Of a stretch of 64,000 nucleotides of DNA, positions 43,725 through 51,789 are shown piece after piece. How positions within the stretch are numbered: the first letter of the stretch is position 1; each line of letters starts with the position of its first letter. Where the stretch lies: contig JAABNQ010000014.1 in assembly GCA_009928435.1 (NCBI GenBank), positions 1-64,000 of the forward strand. The letters are read 5' to 3'. The notes beneath the pieces are model-generated. The model did not search any database and had not been told where the DNA came from. It saw only the letters and a program-made list of their open reading frames with translations. The translations under genes were made by a program, and so were the position numbers. Source of the stretch: Bacillus sp. HF117_J1_D (GTDB lineage: Bacteria; Bacillota; Bacilli; Bacillales; Bacillaceae_C).

Positions 43725-45140
43725 ATGGGGAAAACCATCATTGAAAAAATTTGGGAAAAGCACGTTGTTCATAGTGAAGATTCAAAACCGGATCTTATCT
43801 ATATCGATCTGCACCTTGTCCATGAGGTAACATCACCGCAGGCGTTTGAGGGATTACGCTTAAACGGACGTAAAGTGAGAAGACCTGATCTTACGTTTGC
43901 CACTATGGACCATAACATTCCAACAAGAGCGAATGAAGAGGTAACAGATCCGATCGCAAAAACACAGATGACTACGTTGGAGAAAAACTGTGCGGAGTTT
44001 GAAGTGCCATTGGCTGGCATGGGCCATCCTGATCAGGGGATTGTCCATGTTATTGGGCCAGAGCTTGGTTTAACGCAGCCAGGCAAAACCATCGTATGCG
44101 GAGATAGCCATACTTCGACCCACGGTGCGTTTGGAGCTCTTGCTTTTGGAATCGGAACAAGTGAAGTGGAACACGTACTTTCTACGCAAACATTATGGCA
44201 GCAAAAGCCGAAGACCATGCAGGTTAAAGTGAACGGCAAGCTCGGCACTGGAGTGACTGCAAAGGACTTGATCTTAGCGATCATTGCCAAGTATGGTGTT
44301 GACGTTGGAACGGGGCATGTCATTGAGTACACAGGTGAAGCCATCCGCAATTTGACGATGGAAGAACGCATGACTGTTTGTAATATGTCCATTGAAGCCG
44401 GAGCAAGGGCTGGCCTTATCAGTCCGGATGAAACAACTTTCGAATATTTGAGAGGCCGGGAACATGTTCCAACTGGAGAAGAGTTTGATCAGTTAGTAGA
44501 AGGATGGAAACAACTTGCATCTGATGCTGATGCTGAATACGATTCAGTCATTGAGATTAATGCTTCTGAAATCGAGCCATTTGTAACATGGGGAACAAAT
44601 CCTTCTATGGGTGTAAGTATTTCGGAAAGCATTCCGACACCTGAGGATGCTGCGAGTGGATCTGAGCAAGAATCAATTGAGCAGGCACTAGAATATATGG
44701 GATTGACCGGTGGGGCAAAGATGACCGATGTAGACATCCAGTACGTATTTATTGGGTCCTGTACAAATTCAAGAATCGAAGATTTAAGAGCAGCTGCTGA
44801 AGTGTTAAAAGGCAGAAAAGTAAGCGAAGGCGTAACAGCTATTGCAGTCCCAGGTTCCCGTACTGTAAAGGCTCAGGCTGAGGAGGAAGGTTTGGATCAA
44901 ATTTTCCTTGAATCTGGATTTGAATGGCGTGAAACAGGATGCAGCATGTGTCTTGCTATGAATGCAGACCAGGTCCCTGCGGGTAAAAGATGTGCTTCTA
45001 CATCAAATCGGAACTTCGAAGGACGTCAAGGTAATGGATCCCGTACTCATCTTGTCAGCCCTGCAATGGCAGCTGCTGCAGCCGTTGAAGGCCGATTCGT
45101 TGATGTAAGGCATTTGATGAAAGGGGAGGTTCACGCATGA
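43725..45140 (+). CDS. leuC: 3-Isopropylmalate dehydratase large subunit
   Basis: Aconitase-family subunit holding the 4Fe-4S cluster, 471 residues. Cluster cysteines are in [12 protein letters not shown] and [24 protein letters not shown] binds substrate. ATG at 43725 with GAGGTG upstream. Overlaps leuD by 4 bases. Confidence 0.96.
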   Translation: MGKTIIEKIWEKHVVHSEDSKPDLIYIDLHLVHEVTSPQAFEGLRLNGRKVRRPDLTFATMDHNIPTRANEEVTDPIAKTQMTTLEKNCAEFEVPLAGMGHPDQGIVHVIGPELGLTQPGKTIVCGDSHTSTHGAFGALAFGIGTSEVEHVLSTQTLWQQKPKTMQVKVNGKLGTGVTAKDLILAIIAKYGVDVGTGHVIEYTGEAIRNLTMEERMTVCNMSIEAGARAGLISPDETTFEYLRGREHVPTGEEFDQLVEGWKQLASDADAEYDSVIEINASEIEPFVTWGTNPSMGVSISESIPTPEDAASGSEQESIEQALEYMGLTGGAKMTDVDIQYVFIGSCTNSRIEDLRAAAEVLKGRKVSEGVTAIAVPGSRTVKAQAEEEGLDQIFLESGFEWRETGCSMCLAMNADQVPAGKRCASTSNRNFEGRQGNGSRTHLVSPAMAAAAAVEGRFVDVRHLMKGEVHA

Positions 45141-45724
45141 AGCCAATTAAAGAAGTAACGAGCGTCATTACACCGTTAGATCGCGTGAACGTCGATACTG
45201 ACCAAATCATCCCGAAACAATTTTTAAAAAGGATTGAACGAACTGGGTTCGGACAATATTTATTTTACCATTGGCGTTTTAATGACGATGGTACTGAGAA
45301 ATCGGACTTCGTTTTAAATAAACCGGAATACAAAAACAGCGAAATCCTTGTGGCCCGTGAAAACTTCGGATGCGGCTCTTCACGTGAGCATGCACCTTGG
45401 GCATTGGGTGATTTTGGATTCCGTGTTGTCATTGCAGCGAGCTTTGCTGATATATTCCATAGTAATTGCTTTAAAAATGGTATTTTGCCTATTCAATTAA
45501 AAGAGTCAGAGATTGATGAACTTCTGCAGTCTGGTAAAGAAAAACCGCTTCAGATTACAGTCAATCTGGAAAGCGAAACAATTGAGACTGGAGATGGAAA
45601 AACATATACCTTCTCAATTGATCCATATCGCCGTCAAATGCTTTTGAACGGCTGGGACGAAATTGCATTGACTCTACAGCTGGAAGATGAAATTTCAGCG
45701 TATGAAAAGTCAAGCGCCAAATAA
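45137..45724 (+). CDS. leuD: 3-Isopropylmalate dehydratase small subunit
   Basis: Swivelling domain partner of LeuC, 195 residues. [14 protein letters not shown] at the N-terminus and [15 protein letters not shown] in the middle are the family marks. Last gene of the ilv-leu operon; ATGA overlap with leuC. Confidence 0.96.
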   Translation: MKPIKEVTSVITPLDRVNVDTDQIIPKQFLKRIERTGFGQYLFYHWRFNDDGTEKSDFVLNKPEYKNSEILVARENFGCGSSREHAPWALGDFGFRVVIAASFADIFHSNCFKNGILPIQLKESEIDELLQSGKEKPLQITVNLESETIETGDGKTYTFSIDPYRRQMLLNGWDEIALTLQLEDEISAYEKSSAK

Positions 45725-45774
45725 GACAAGTGGAAGACGCCCGTTTAATTGAAATTGAAATGAAGGCTAACTTA

Positions 45775-45821
45775 AAAAAAGACTTGCCTGCCGGTTTGAT
45801 ACCTGCGGGCAAGTCTTTTTT
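45775..45821. terminator. Terminator of the ilv-leu operon
   Basis: A-tract then GACTTGCC / GGCAAGTC stem with T tract; usable from both sides and lies between convergent leuD and the ABC permease gene. Confidence 0.88.
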
Positions 45822-45911
45822 GGAAATGGAAAACCCGAAATGTCCTAGCATTATAATGAGACGAAGTGGATGAAGGCTGTTTAGTTTTTGGTACCAAAGC
45901 ATCCTGCATTG

Positions 45912-46598
45912 CTAAATTGATGCTCTTCGAAGCAACAAGAATGACAGGATCATACTGATGAGGATGGCCGGTAAAAGCCAATAGGAAAGTTCGACTGCTG
46001 TCTGGGATAATAGCCAGTGGAAAATGTCCGACCAAACGTGATAATGATGAAACAACAGGACAACGATACTGCCTGCGAGCAGAGTAGACAACGATAACAT
46101 CAGTATTCCCTTTCCGCCAAAACGTCGGGCAAAGCTTGCGATGAAAAATCCAAGAAAGAACAAAAAGGCTGTTAAAATCATAAACATGGGCAACCTTTCA
46201 AGGAAATTGGTTCCATCATTTAAATAAGGAAAGTAGAAAAAGTGGAATCTGTTTCCCCAACCATTGCTTATATATTCGATATAAGAAAAAATACTTAGTA
46301 AAGCACCGATAGTAATGCTTGTTGCCAGGCCCATCAAAACTGTACCGAAAAAATAATCTTTTCGCGTGATAGACATCCCAATGGCAAATGGAAAGGACTG
46401 TGCGACCACAAGGATTCCCAGCACAAGCGCGTATACGAGAATGGATGTTACCCCGCCTGAATAAATTTTTTCATCATTATTGATTAGTAAACTGACAAGC
46501 AGGTTGACCAAAAAGCTTGAAGAAAGAATGAGTGAAGGGATATAGAACCAGCCCCATTTATCATTTATATGAATATTTATAACACTTTGAATATTCAT
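45912..46598 (-). CDS. ABC transporter permease
   Basis: 228-residue protein with six predicted membrane helices and a soluble loop (ISNGWGNRFHFFYFPYLND). No recognisable binding-protein or substrate motif. It overlaps the ATPase gene by 4 bases and forms a GntR-ATPase-permease operon like the ytr cassettes of Bacillus, which respond to cell-wall antibiotics; substrate unknown. Confidence 0.8.
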   Translation of the reverse strand: MNIQSVINIHINDKWGWFYIPSLILSSSFLVNLLVSLLINNDEKIYSGGVTSILVYALVLGILVVAQSFPFAIGMSITRKDYFFGTVLMGLATSITIGALLSIFSYIEYISNGWGNRFHFFYFPYLNDGTNFLERLPMFMILTAFLFFLGFFIASFARRFGGKGILMLSLSTLLAGSIVVLLFHHYHVWSDIFHWLLSQTAVELSYWLLPAILISMILSFLLLRRASI

Positions 46599-47494
46599 TT
46601 GACCATCACTCCTTTTTGGTTGCGTTCCCCAGTTGTCAAATATACGATTAATTGCTGTAATGAAACCGGTGTTACTTCAAGACCATATGTTTGGGCTTGC
46701 TTTTGTCCAGAATCGTGTTCAGTCCGAATGACAGTAGCTGAGAGCAATCCTCCGAATGGTTCCTGATGGACAACCTCTTTTCCAGCCAGGAATGCTTCTA
46801 CTTGGGCCGCTTTGCCAGTAACCGTGTATGCCATTCCCCTAAGCTCTTCGGCGTCTTGGTCAATTATAAGCTTACCGTCGCCAATCACTAACACATGCTC
46901 AAGCAAGTTACTTACCTCATCAATGAGATGGGATGAAAGGATCACTGTCCGCGGATTCTCTACATAATCCTCCATTAATCGATCGTAAAAAATACCTCGG
47001 GAAACAGCATCAAGCCCTAAATAAGGTTCATCGAATACGGTCAGAGGCGAACGGCTTGCAAGGCCAACAACAATGCCGACTGCAGAGAGCATTCCGCGTG
47101 ACAGCTTTTTAATCCTTTTCTTTAAGGGCAGGTTGAAATCGCTTATAAGCGAGTGGGCAAAGTCAGAATCCCAATTTGGAAAAAGGGATTTAGACACATC
47201 CAATACATTTTTCACTGTAAAATTAACCGGATATTGCTGGCTTTCTTTTATAAAGCAGATTTGCCTGAGTACATTCCTATTTTCATAAGGTTTTTCACCA
47301 AAAACCCTTATTTCACCGCTTGTAGGGAAAATTTGCGCAGTCATCATTTTCATCAATGTGGTCTTCCCCGCGCCGTTCCTTCCAAGAAGGCCATAAATTT
47401 TATTTTTTTGAATGGAAACGTGAACGTTCTGTACAGCTTTAAAGCTACCATATGATTTTTCCAATTGTTTTATCTCAACAACGTTCTCCATCAC
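46595..47494 (-). CDS. ABC transporter ATP-binding protein (YtrB-like)
   Basis: 299 residues: Walker A LLGRNGAGKTTLMKMM, Q-loop region FIKESQQYPVNFTVKN, signature KLSRGMLSAVGI, Walker B LTVFDEPYLGLD and switch His in ILSSHLIDEVSNLLEH, then a C-terminal regulatory extension of about 80 residues. Start GTG 47494 (GGAGGGGAGA upstream) or ATG 47491; it overlaps the regulator stop. Confidence 0.9.
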   Translation of the reverse strand: MMENVVEIKQLEKSYGSFKAVQNVHVSIQKNKIYGLLGRNGAGKTTLMKMMTAQIFPTSGEIRVFGEKPYENRNVLRQICFIKESQQYPVNFTVKNVLDVSKSLFPNWDSDFAHSLISDFNLPLKKRIKKLSRGMLSAVGIVVGLASRSPLTVFDEPYLGLDAVSRGIFYDRLMEDYVENPRTVILSSHLIDEVSNLLEHVLVIGDGKLIIDQDAEELRGMAYTVTGKAAQVEAFLAGKEVVHQEPFGGLLSATVIRTEHDSGQKQAQTYGLEVTPVSLQQLIVYLTTGERNQKGVMVK

Positions 47495-47859
47495 TTGTCA
47501 TCTCCCCTCCGAATCATATCGGTTAATTGGTCAGTTGTTATTCCGAGTTTTTTTGCTTCATGTATCATCGTAACGATATATTGTTCAAAAAAGAGCTCTT
47601 TCCTTTTTTCAATCACTTTCGTTCGTGCACCTTCGGATACAAACATGCCGATCCCTCGCTTTTTATAAAGAATTCCTTCATCCACCAGCAAATTGACTCC
47701 TTTCGCGGCAGTAGCAGGATTGATTTTATAAAATGCTGCAAACTGATTTGTGGAGGGTACTTGGGATTCTTCCACGAGAACGCCGGAAATGATATCATCC
47801 TCAATACGCTCGGCAATTTGAATAAAAATAGGGCGTCCATCATCAATTAAACTACTCAC
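47491..47859 (-). CDS. GntR family (YtrA-type) transcriptional regulator
   Basis: 122-residue short GntR protein: winged helix with PIFIQIAERIEDDIISG, PSTNQFAAFYKINPATAAKG and a C-terminal dimerisation helix only, without a ligand domain, as in the YtrA subfamily. It probably represses its own operon through the palindrome at 47877-47900. GTG start. Confidence 0.88.
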   Translation of the reverse strand: MSSLIDDGRPIFIQIAERIEDDIISGVLVEESQVPSTNQFAAFYKINPATAAKGVNLLVDEGILYKKRGIGMFVSEGARTKVIEKRKELFFEQYIVTMIHEAKKLGITTDQLTDMIRRGDDK

Positions 47860-47876
47860 TGCTTCACCACCATATT

Positions 47877-47926
47877 GGTTAGTTACTTATGTAATTAACC
47901 ATATAACGTTTAACTTGAAAAGTCAA
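47877..47926 (-). promoter_or_regulatory. Promoter and operator palindrome of the GntR-ABC operon
   Basis: Minus-strand -35 TTGACT (47926-47921), 17 bp, -10 TATGGT (47903-47898). Overlapping the -10 is an inverted repeat GGTTAGTTAC-TTAT-GTAATTAACC (47877-47900), 10-bp arms with one mismatch. Its position at the transcription start suits repression by the adjacent GntR protein. Confidence 0.65.
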
Positions 47927-48050
47927 TGATGAATTCGCCGAGAACATGATCCAGAGCGCTGTTAGGACTATTCATTTTTCTATTTTGGAATGATCTAGGC
48001 TTTTCCACATACAAATAGTGGAAAGGCATATGGAAGGAGATCAGGCCTAT

Positions 48051-48746
48051 ATGATCCAGGACTTCCTCCAAGTGTTCTTGATGACAATGGTAAGCGACAT
48101 TGACAATATGCTGATTCTTGGAGCGATATTGCGAAGACATTCTAATTTTCAAGTTCCCTTTTATGCGGCAGTTCTACTGACATTTACTCGGACTCTATAT
48201 GTTGGTGTCGTAGAAGGGCTATCAGATGTTCCGCTGTTTCACGTACTGACCGGATTCATCTTACTGATCATTTCTTATAAACTTGTAACAAAACTTATTT
48301 ATGGAGTGGATCTGGTAAGACCTGCGCGCTTTTCTCATTCAATTTTTCAAAAAGTAAAGATATTGGCTGCTTTGGCAGCTACCGACTTTTTGATCTGCTG
48401 GGATGGTGTTCTCATCATTTCAAATATTTCCGACCATACCCCAACCATTTCATTGGGGATATTTTGCAGCCTTTTCATCGCACTTTATTTTTTGCGGCTC
48501 ATTGTAAAACTAGCTGCCGCAATCCCTTGGATCAACGTCATTGCGGGAGGCTTCATTGCTCAGAATGCTATTACGTCCATTGCAAAGGATCCCTGGATGG
48601 AAGAGTGGATTCATTTTGCTGATACACTCGTTCCTCAGGTTAATATCGTAAATACAGCCGCTAATGGTGCGGTCATTATGATCGTGGTGATCGGCCTCGT
48701 GACATATATGAAGCATCATCGGATTTCCATTCACCGGAAGTTTTGA
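48051..48746 (+). CDS. TerC/YjbE-type integral membrane protein
   Basis: TerC superfamily membrane protein, 231 residues from ATG 48051 (AAGGAGA upstream), with about seven helices. The paired acidic motifs MVSDIDNMLILGAILRR and ATDFLICWDGVLIIS match the conserved Asp/Asn signatures of TerC proteins, several of which export Mn2+ or load metals onto secreted proteins. Substrate not determined. A hairpin (GCTTTTCCAC / GTGGAAAGGC, 48000-48028) precedes the ribosome site. In-frame Met codons at 48018 and 48030 have poor sites. Confidence 0.8.
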   Translation: MIQDFLQVFLMTMVSDIDNMLILGAILRRHSNFQVPFYAAVLLTFTRTLYVGVVEGLSDVPLFHVLTGFILLIISYKLVTKLIYGVDLVRPARFSHSIFQKVKILAALAATDFLICWDGVLIISNISDHTPTISLGIFCSLFIALYFLRLIVKLAAAIPWINVIAGGFIAQNAITSIAKDPWMEEWIHFADTLVPQVNIVNTAANGAVIMIVVIGLVTYMKHHRISIHRKF

Positions 48747-48773
48747 ATAAAGAAAAGTCGAGTTAAACCTCTC

Positions 48774-48802
48774 TTGCCGTTTTCCATCTTAGTCTGTATA
48801 AT
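48774..48802 (+). promoter_or_regulatory. SigA promoter of the TetR gene
   Basis: TTGCCG (48774-48779), 17 bp, perfect TATAAT (48797-48802). Confidence 0.75.
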
Positions 48803-48823
48803 GAAATCAGCAACAAAACGAAT

Positions 48824-48849
48824 AAAACTTTTTCCGTTTAAATAGTTTT
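48824..48849. promoter_or_regulatory. Putative TetR operator, site 1
   Basis: AAAACT (48824-48829), 14 bases, AGTTTT (48844-48849). Identical architecture occurs before the MFS gene at 49464. Located between the promoter and the TetR start, suitable for autoregulation. Confidence 0.6.
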
Positions 48850-48865
48850 CAAAAGGGGTATTTCA

Positions 48866-49429
48866 ATGAAAGATCGGATTATGCAGGCTTTTGTTGATGA
48901 GGTAAAAGATAAGGGAATTAAGTTTACGATGGATGATTTAGCAGGGCGATTGGGCATAAGCAAACGCACTTTATATGAGCATTTTTCTTCCAAAATTGAC
49001 ATTTTGGACGCTATTATAGAATTAACGATCACAGAATTTGATGAAAAAACAGATGCCATTATTCAAGATAACAGTTTAACGCTCTTAGAAAAAATAAAAG
49101 CGGCCATTATGGTTGTTCCAAAATATGATGAGTTTTATGATTTGCAGATTTTGGAACAAATGAAGAAGTATTATCCCAAACAATGGGAAAGAATGAATCA
49201 TTCCCTTGAGGAATGGGAAGCGTTAAAAAAACTGCTTGAACAAGGGATTGAAGAAGGACTCATTAAAGAGCAAAATGTAGAATTGCTGATGCGGTTAGTC
49301 ATAGATGCTACGAATCTGACATTGGACCGGCGCTTCATTTGGGAGAATAGAATAACCGTACAAGAGGCAATGAATGGTATTGTAAATGTATTATTGTTTG
49401 GAATGGTTGAGGAAAGTGCCAGGCTCTAG
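48866..49429 (+). CDS. TetR family transcriptional regulator
   Basis: 187 residues: N-terminal helix-turn-helix KFTMDDLAGRLGISKRTLYEHFSSK, then an all-helical ligand/dimer domain. The downstream MFS gene and the shared operator-like repeats suggest it controls an efflux pump and itself. AAAAGGGG precedes the ATG. Confidence 0.9.
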   Translation: MKDRIMQAFVDEVKDKGIKFTMDDLAGRLGISKRTLYEHFSSKIDILDAIIELTITEFDEKTDAIIQDNSLTLLEKIKAAIMVVPKYDEFYDLQILEQMKKYYPKQWERMNHSLEEWEALKKLLEQGIEEGLIKEQNVELLMRLVIDATNLTLDRRFIWENRITVQEAMNGIVNVLLFGMVEESARL

Positions 49430-49463
49430 CTATTACCTTGGCGGTCAATGATATTTTTTTGAA

Positions 49464-49489
49464 AAAACTAATAAAACCAAAATAGTTTT
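49464..49489. promoter_or_regulatory. Putative TetR operator, site 2
   Basis: AAAACT (49464-49469), 14 bases, AGTTTT (49484-49489), and the inner AAAT before AGTTTT is also shared with site 1. It lies 22 bases before the MFS start and would overlap a weak promoter with TTGAAA at 49459. Confidence 0.6.
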
Positions 49490-49511
49490 TATGTTTTTGT
49501 AGAGGTGCGAT

Positions 49512-50738
49512 ATGAATTTTATGAAGCAAATGAGCACGAAAAAAAGACTTGCATTAATGTTTGCCACTGCAATTTTATTTTTAGACATGCTGTTATATAG
49601 CGTTATTATACCGCTGACTCCTTATTATGAAGAAAATTTCAAAGCTTCTCCAACTCTGATCGGTATTTTGTTCAGCAGTTATTCCATTACTTTATTGATC
49701 TTTACAACGTATTTTGGTAATTTGACAGATCGAATCGGCAGGAAAAAGCCGATAGTTATCGGGCTGATTGGAATGACTGTTTCAACCATTGTCTTTGCTC
49801 ATCCAATAAATTTTGAAATGTTGATCATTGCAAGGGGATTGCAGGGCATGGCTTCGGCAGCAACCTGGACGGCAGCGCTTGCCCTCCTTGCAGATATGTT
49901 CGTCGAAAAAGAACGGGCGTTTGCTATGGGGATTGCCATGACCAGCATGTCTGCAGGTACATTGCTAGGAGCTCCAATTGGTGGTTTTTTGATTGAATTT
50001 GGTGGGTATGCAACCCCATTTTATACAATTTCGGTACTATTAATCATCGTTATGATTACAGCAGCGATCTACTTGCAGGATGATCCAAGAACGGCTGTTC
50101 AGGTACCGACGAGAGTTGTGGATTTATTAAAACAGCGGGAAGTCGTTTGGATTTTGACCATTATGGTTGTCGGTGAAGGAGTATTGACGATGCTGGAACC
50201 GATATTACCGATATATATGTCGGGTACTTTCACCGAGAATTCATTTTTCATAGGACTGATGTTCGGGGTGATCACATTGACTTATGGAATAATGGCTCCA
50301 GTATCGGGATTTTTGATCAATAAATATACACCGAGCCGGGTTGTGCTGGTCGGATTGCTTCTTTTGGGGCTAATTCTTCCTTTCGTTGTTATCGTCAAAT
50401 CCACTGTGCAATTGGTTATTGTCTTATTGTTGTTGGGAGCAAGCATAGGCCTCGCGGTTTCACCTACGTTAACAATGCTTGGTAATACGCAAAAAGAAGG
50501 AGAACAAAACTCTTACGGAGCTTTATACAGTTTATTTAATATATTTTTTGCTGTAGCTGCAATTATCGGCCCCTTTTTGGGAGGAGTGCTGACGGATGTA
50601 TTCACGTCAAAAGTTACGATTCTGATTGCAAGTGGTGCTGTCATCCTTTCCACATATGGATTGTCTTTAACAAGGAAAAAGAGCATGAGGAACCAGGAGG
50701 GGATGCCGGCGGTAGATATGGCTCAACGGGTGGATTGA
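49512..50738 (+). CDS. MFS drug efflux transporter
   Basis: 408 residues, 12 predicted helices. Motif A GNLTDRIGRKKPIVIGL between helices 2 and 3 and the antiporter motif C-like segment MSAGTLLGAPIGGFL in helix 5 point to a drug:H+ antiporter. GAGGTGCG precedes the ATG. Probably controlled by the adjacent TetR. Confidence 0.88.
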   Translation: MNFMKQMSTKKRLALMFATAILFLDMLLYSVIIPLTPYYEENFKASPTLIGILFSSYSITLLIFTTYFGNLTDRIGRKKPIVIGLIGMTVSTIVFAHPINFEMLIIARGLQGMASAATWTAALALLADMFVEKERAFAMGIAMTSMSAGTLLGAPIGGFLIEFGGYATPFYTISVLLIIVMITAAIYLQDDPRTAVQVPTRVVDLLKQREVVWILTIMVVGEGVLTMLEPILPIYMSGTFTENSFFIGLMFGVITLTYGIMAPVSGFLINKYTPSRVVLVGLLLLGLILPFVVIVKSTVQLVIVLLLLGASIGLAVSPTLTMLGNTQKEGEQNSYGALYSLFNIFFAVAAIIGPFLGGVLTDVFTSKVTILIASGAVILSTYGLSLTRKKSMRNQEGMPAVDMAQRVD

Positions 50739-50770
50739 TGTTTTTCCTGTTTCTGTATGTTCATGAACAA

Positions 50771-50806
50771 AAACCTTGGCTGGATTGTAGACCCGGCCAA
50801 GGTTTT
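50771..50806 (+). terminator. Terminator after the MFS gene
   Basis: AACCTTGGC / GCCAAGGTT stem with T run. From here to 50991 no gene is supported on either strand. Confidence 0.85.
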
Positions 50807-50991
50807 TTGATGAGATCAGTTTCAGCGAAAACGTTTCGGTCAAATAGGATGAACTCTAGACCTTCCAGAAGAATGGCTTCAAGAATGACATACATAGGTA
50901 GTTCAAGACATTCAAAAGTCAGTGTCATAAGTAGGAGAATGCGTAATAAAATGAATAGATACAAGGGTTTTCAAAAAAAGAGGTGAACACC

Positions 50992-51774
50992 ATGATGATA
51001 TTGAGAGGTCTGGCTACTTGGAATATGCCGCTCTTGATGATCCTTGTATGTATATCGGTGGGATATTTTTTCGCGATGAGAAAACATTCAAACGTCAGAT
51101 CTGGTCAGTTCTATTGGTTTTTTTCGGGAATCGGGTTGTTCTACTTGTTAATGGGTAGCCCATTATATGTTCTCAGTCATCTCACGTTCATGACCCATAT
51201 GCTGCAAATGAGTATTCTTTATTTTTTTGTGCCGCCGCTCCTGCTGCTCGGGATTCCCAGAAGGTTAGGACAAAAGTGGAAAAAGCGAAACATAGCTTCA
51301 TTTTCAGCCCTCGTCCTATTCTCAATATTATTCTTTCTGTATCATTTACCTCAGGTTCTTTCTTTTCTTTATAAAAATCTAATGATCCATACAAGCTTTA
51401 TATTCTGCCTGTTTGCTTTGTCTTTTCTGATGTGGTTCCCTGTTATGACACCTGACTCCAGTCTGAAGAGATACTCATGGTGGAGCAGCATTTTATTAAT
51501 GCCGGCCTGTCTATTACTTATATTGAATGGATTACTGGGCGGGCAAGATACCAGTCCATTGTTTGGTCAGATGATGTTAAAGCTGTGTATCCCTTCCGAT
51601 CAATCAGGAGCCTTGCTTCCTTTTCAAATAAATACGAAGGCTGACCAAATTTTTGGCGGTCTGTTGATGCTTTTGCTTCATAAATGTAGTTTAATAATGG
51701 CAATATGTCTTGGAAAACAGAGAAAGTACCTGCAAAACCTAAAATTAAAACCGTCATTCCATAAGATGAAATGA
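50992..51774 (+). CDS. Cytochrome c oxidase assembly protein CtaG
   Basis: caa3-type CtaG family, 260 residues, seven membrane helices. Characteristic segments: MTHMLQMSILYFFVPPLLLLG, YHLPQVLSFLY, FALSFLMWFPVM. Bacillus CtaG is needed for CuA/caa3 oxidase maturation. GAGGTGA is 5 bases upstream of ATG 50992. No oxidase structural genes are nearby, but the convergent MMPL operon encodes a haem-copper-like small protein. Confidence 0.85.
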   Translation: MMILRGLATWNMPLLMILVCISVGYFFAMRKHSNVRSGQFYWFFSGIGLFYLLMGSPLYVLSHLTFMTHMLQMSILYFFVPPLLLLGIPRRLGQKWKKRNIASFSALVLFSILFFLYHLPQVLSFLYKNLMIHTSFIFCLFALSFLMWFPVMTPDSSLKRYSWWSSILLMPACLLLILNGLLGGQDTSPLFGQMMLKLCIPSDQSGALLPFQINTKADQIFGGLLMLLLHKCSLIMAICLGKQRKYLQNLKLKPSFHKMK

Positions 51775-51780
51775 CGGTTT
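51748..51780. terminator. Hairpin between convergent ctaG-like and MMPL genes
   Basis: Perfect 11-bp stem AAACCGTCATT / AATGACGGTTT, overlapping the stop codon of the CtaG gene; few T residues follow. Confidence 0.65.
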
Positions 51781-51789
51781 CTTGATGTT

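Noticed and set aside
50735-50986. Short open frames on both strands between the MFS and CtaG genes
   Set aside because: The plus frame crosses the MFS terminator, and the minus frame starts at a TTG without ribosome site; neither resembles a known protein.
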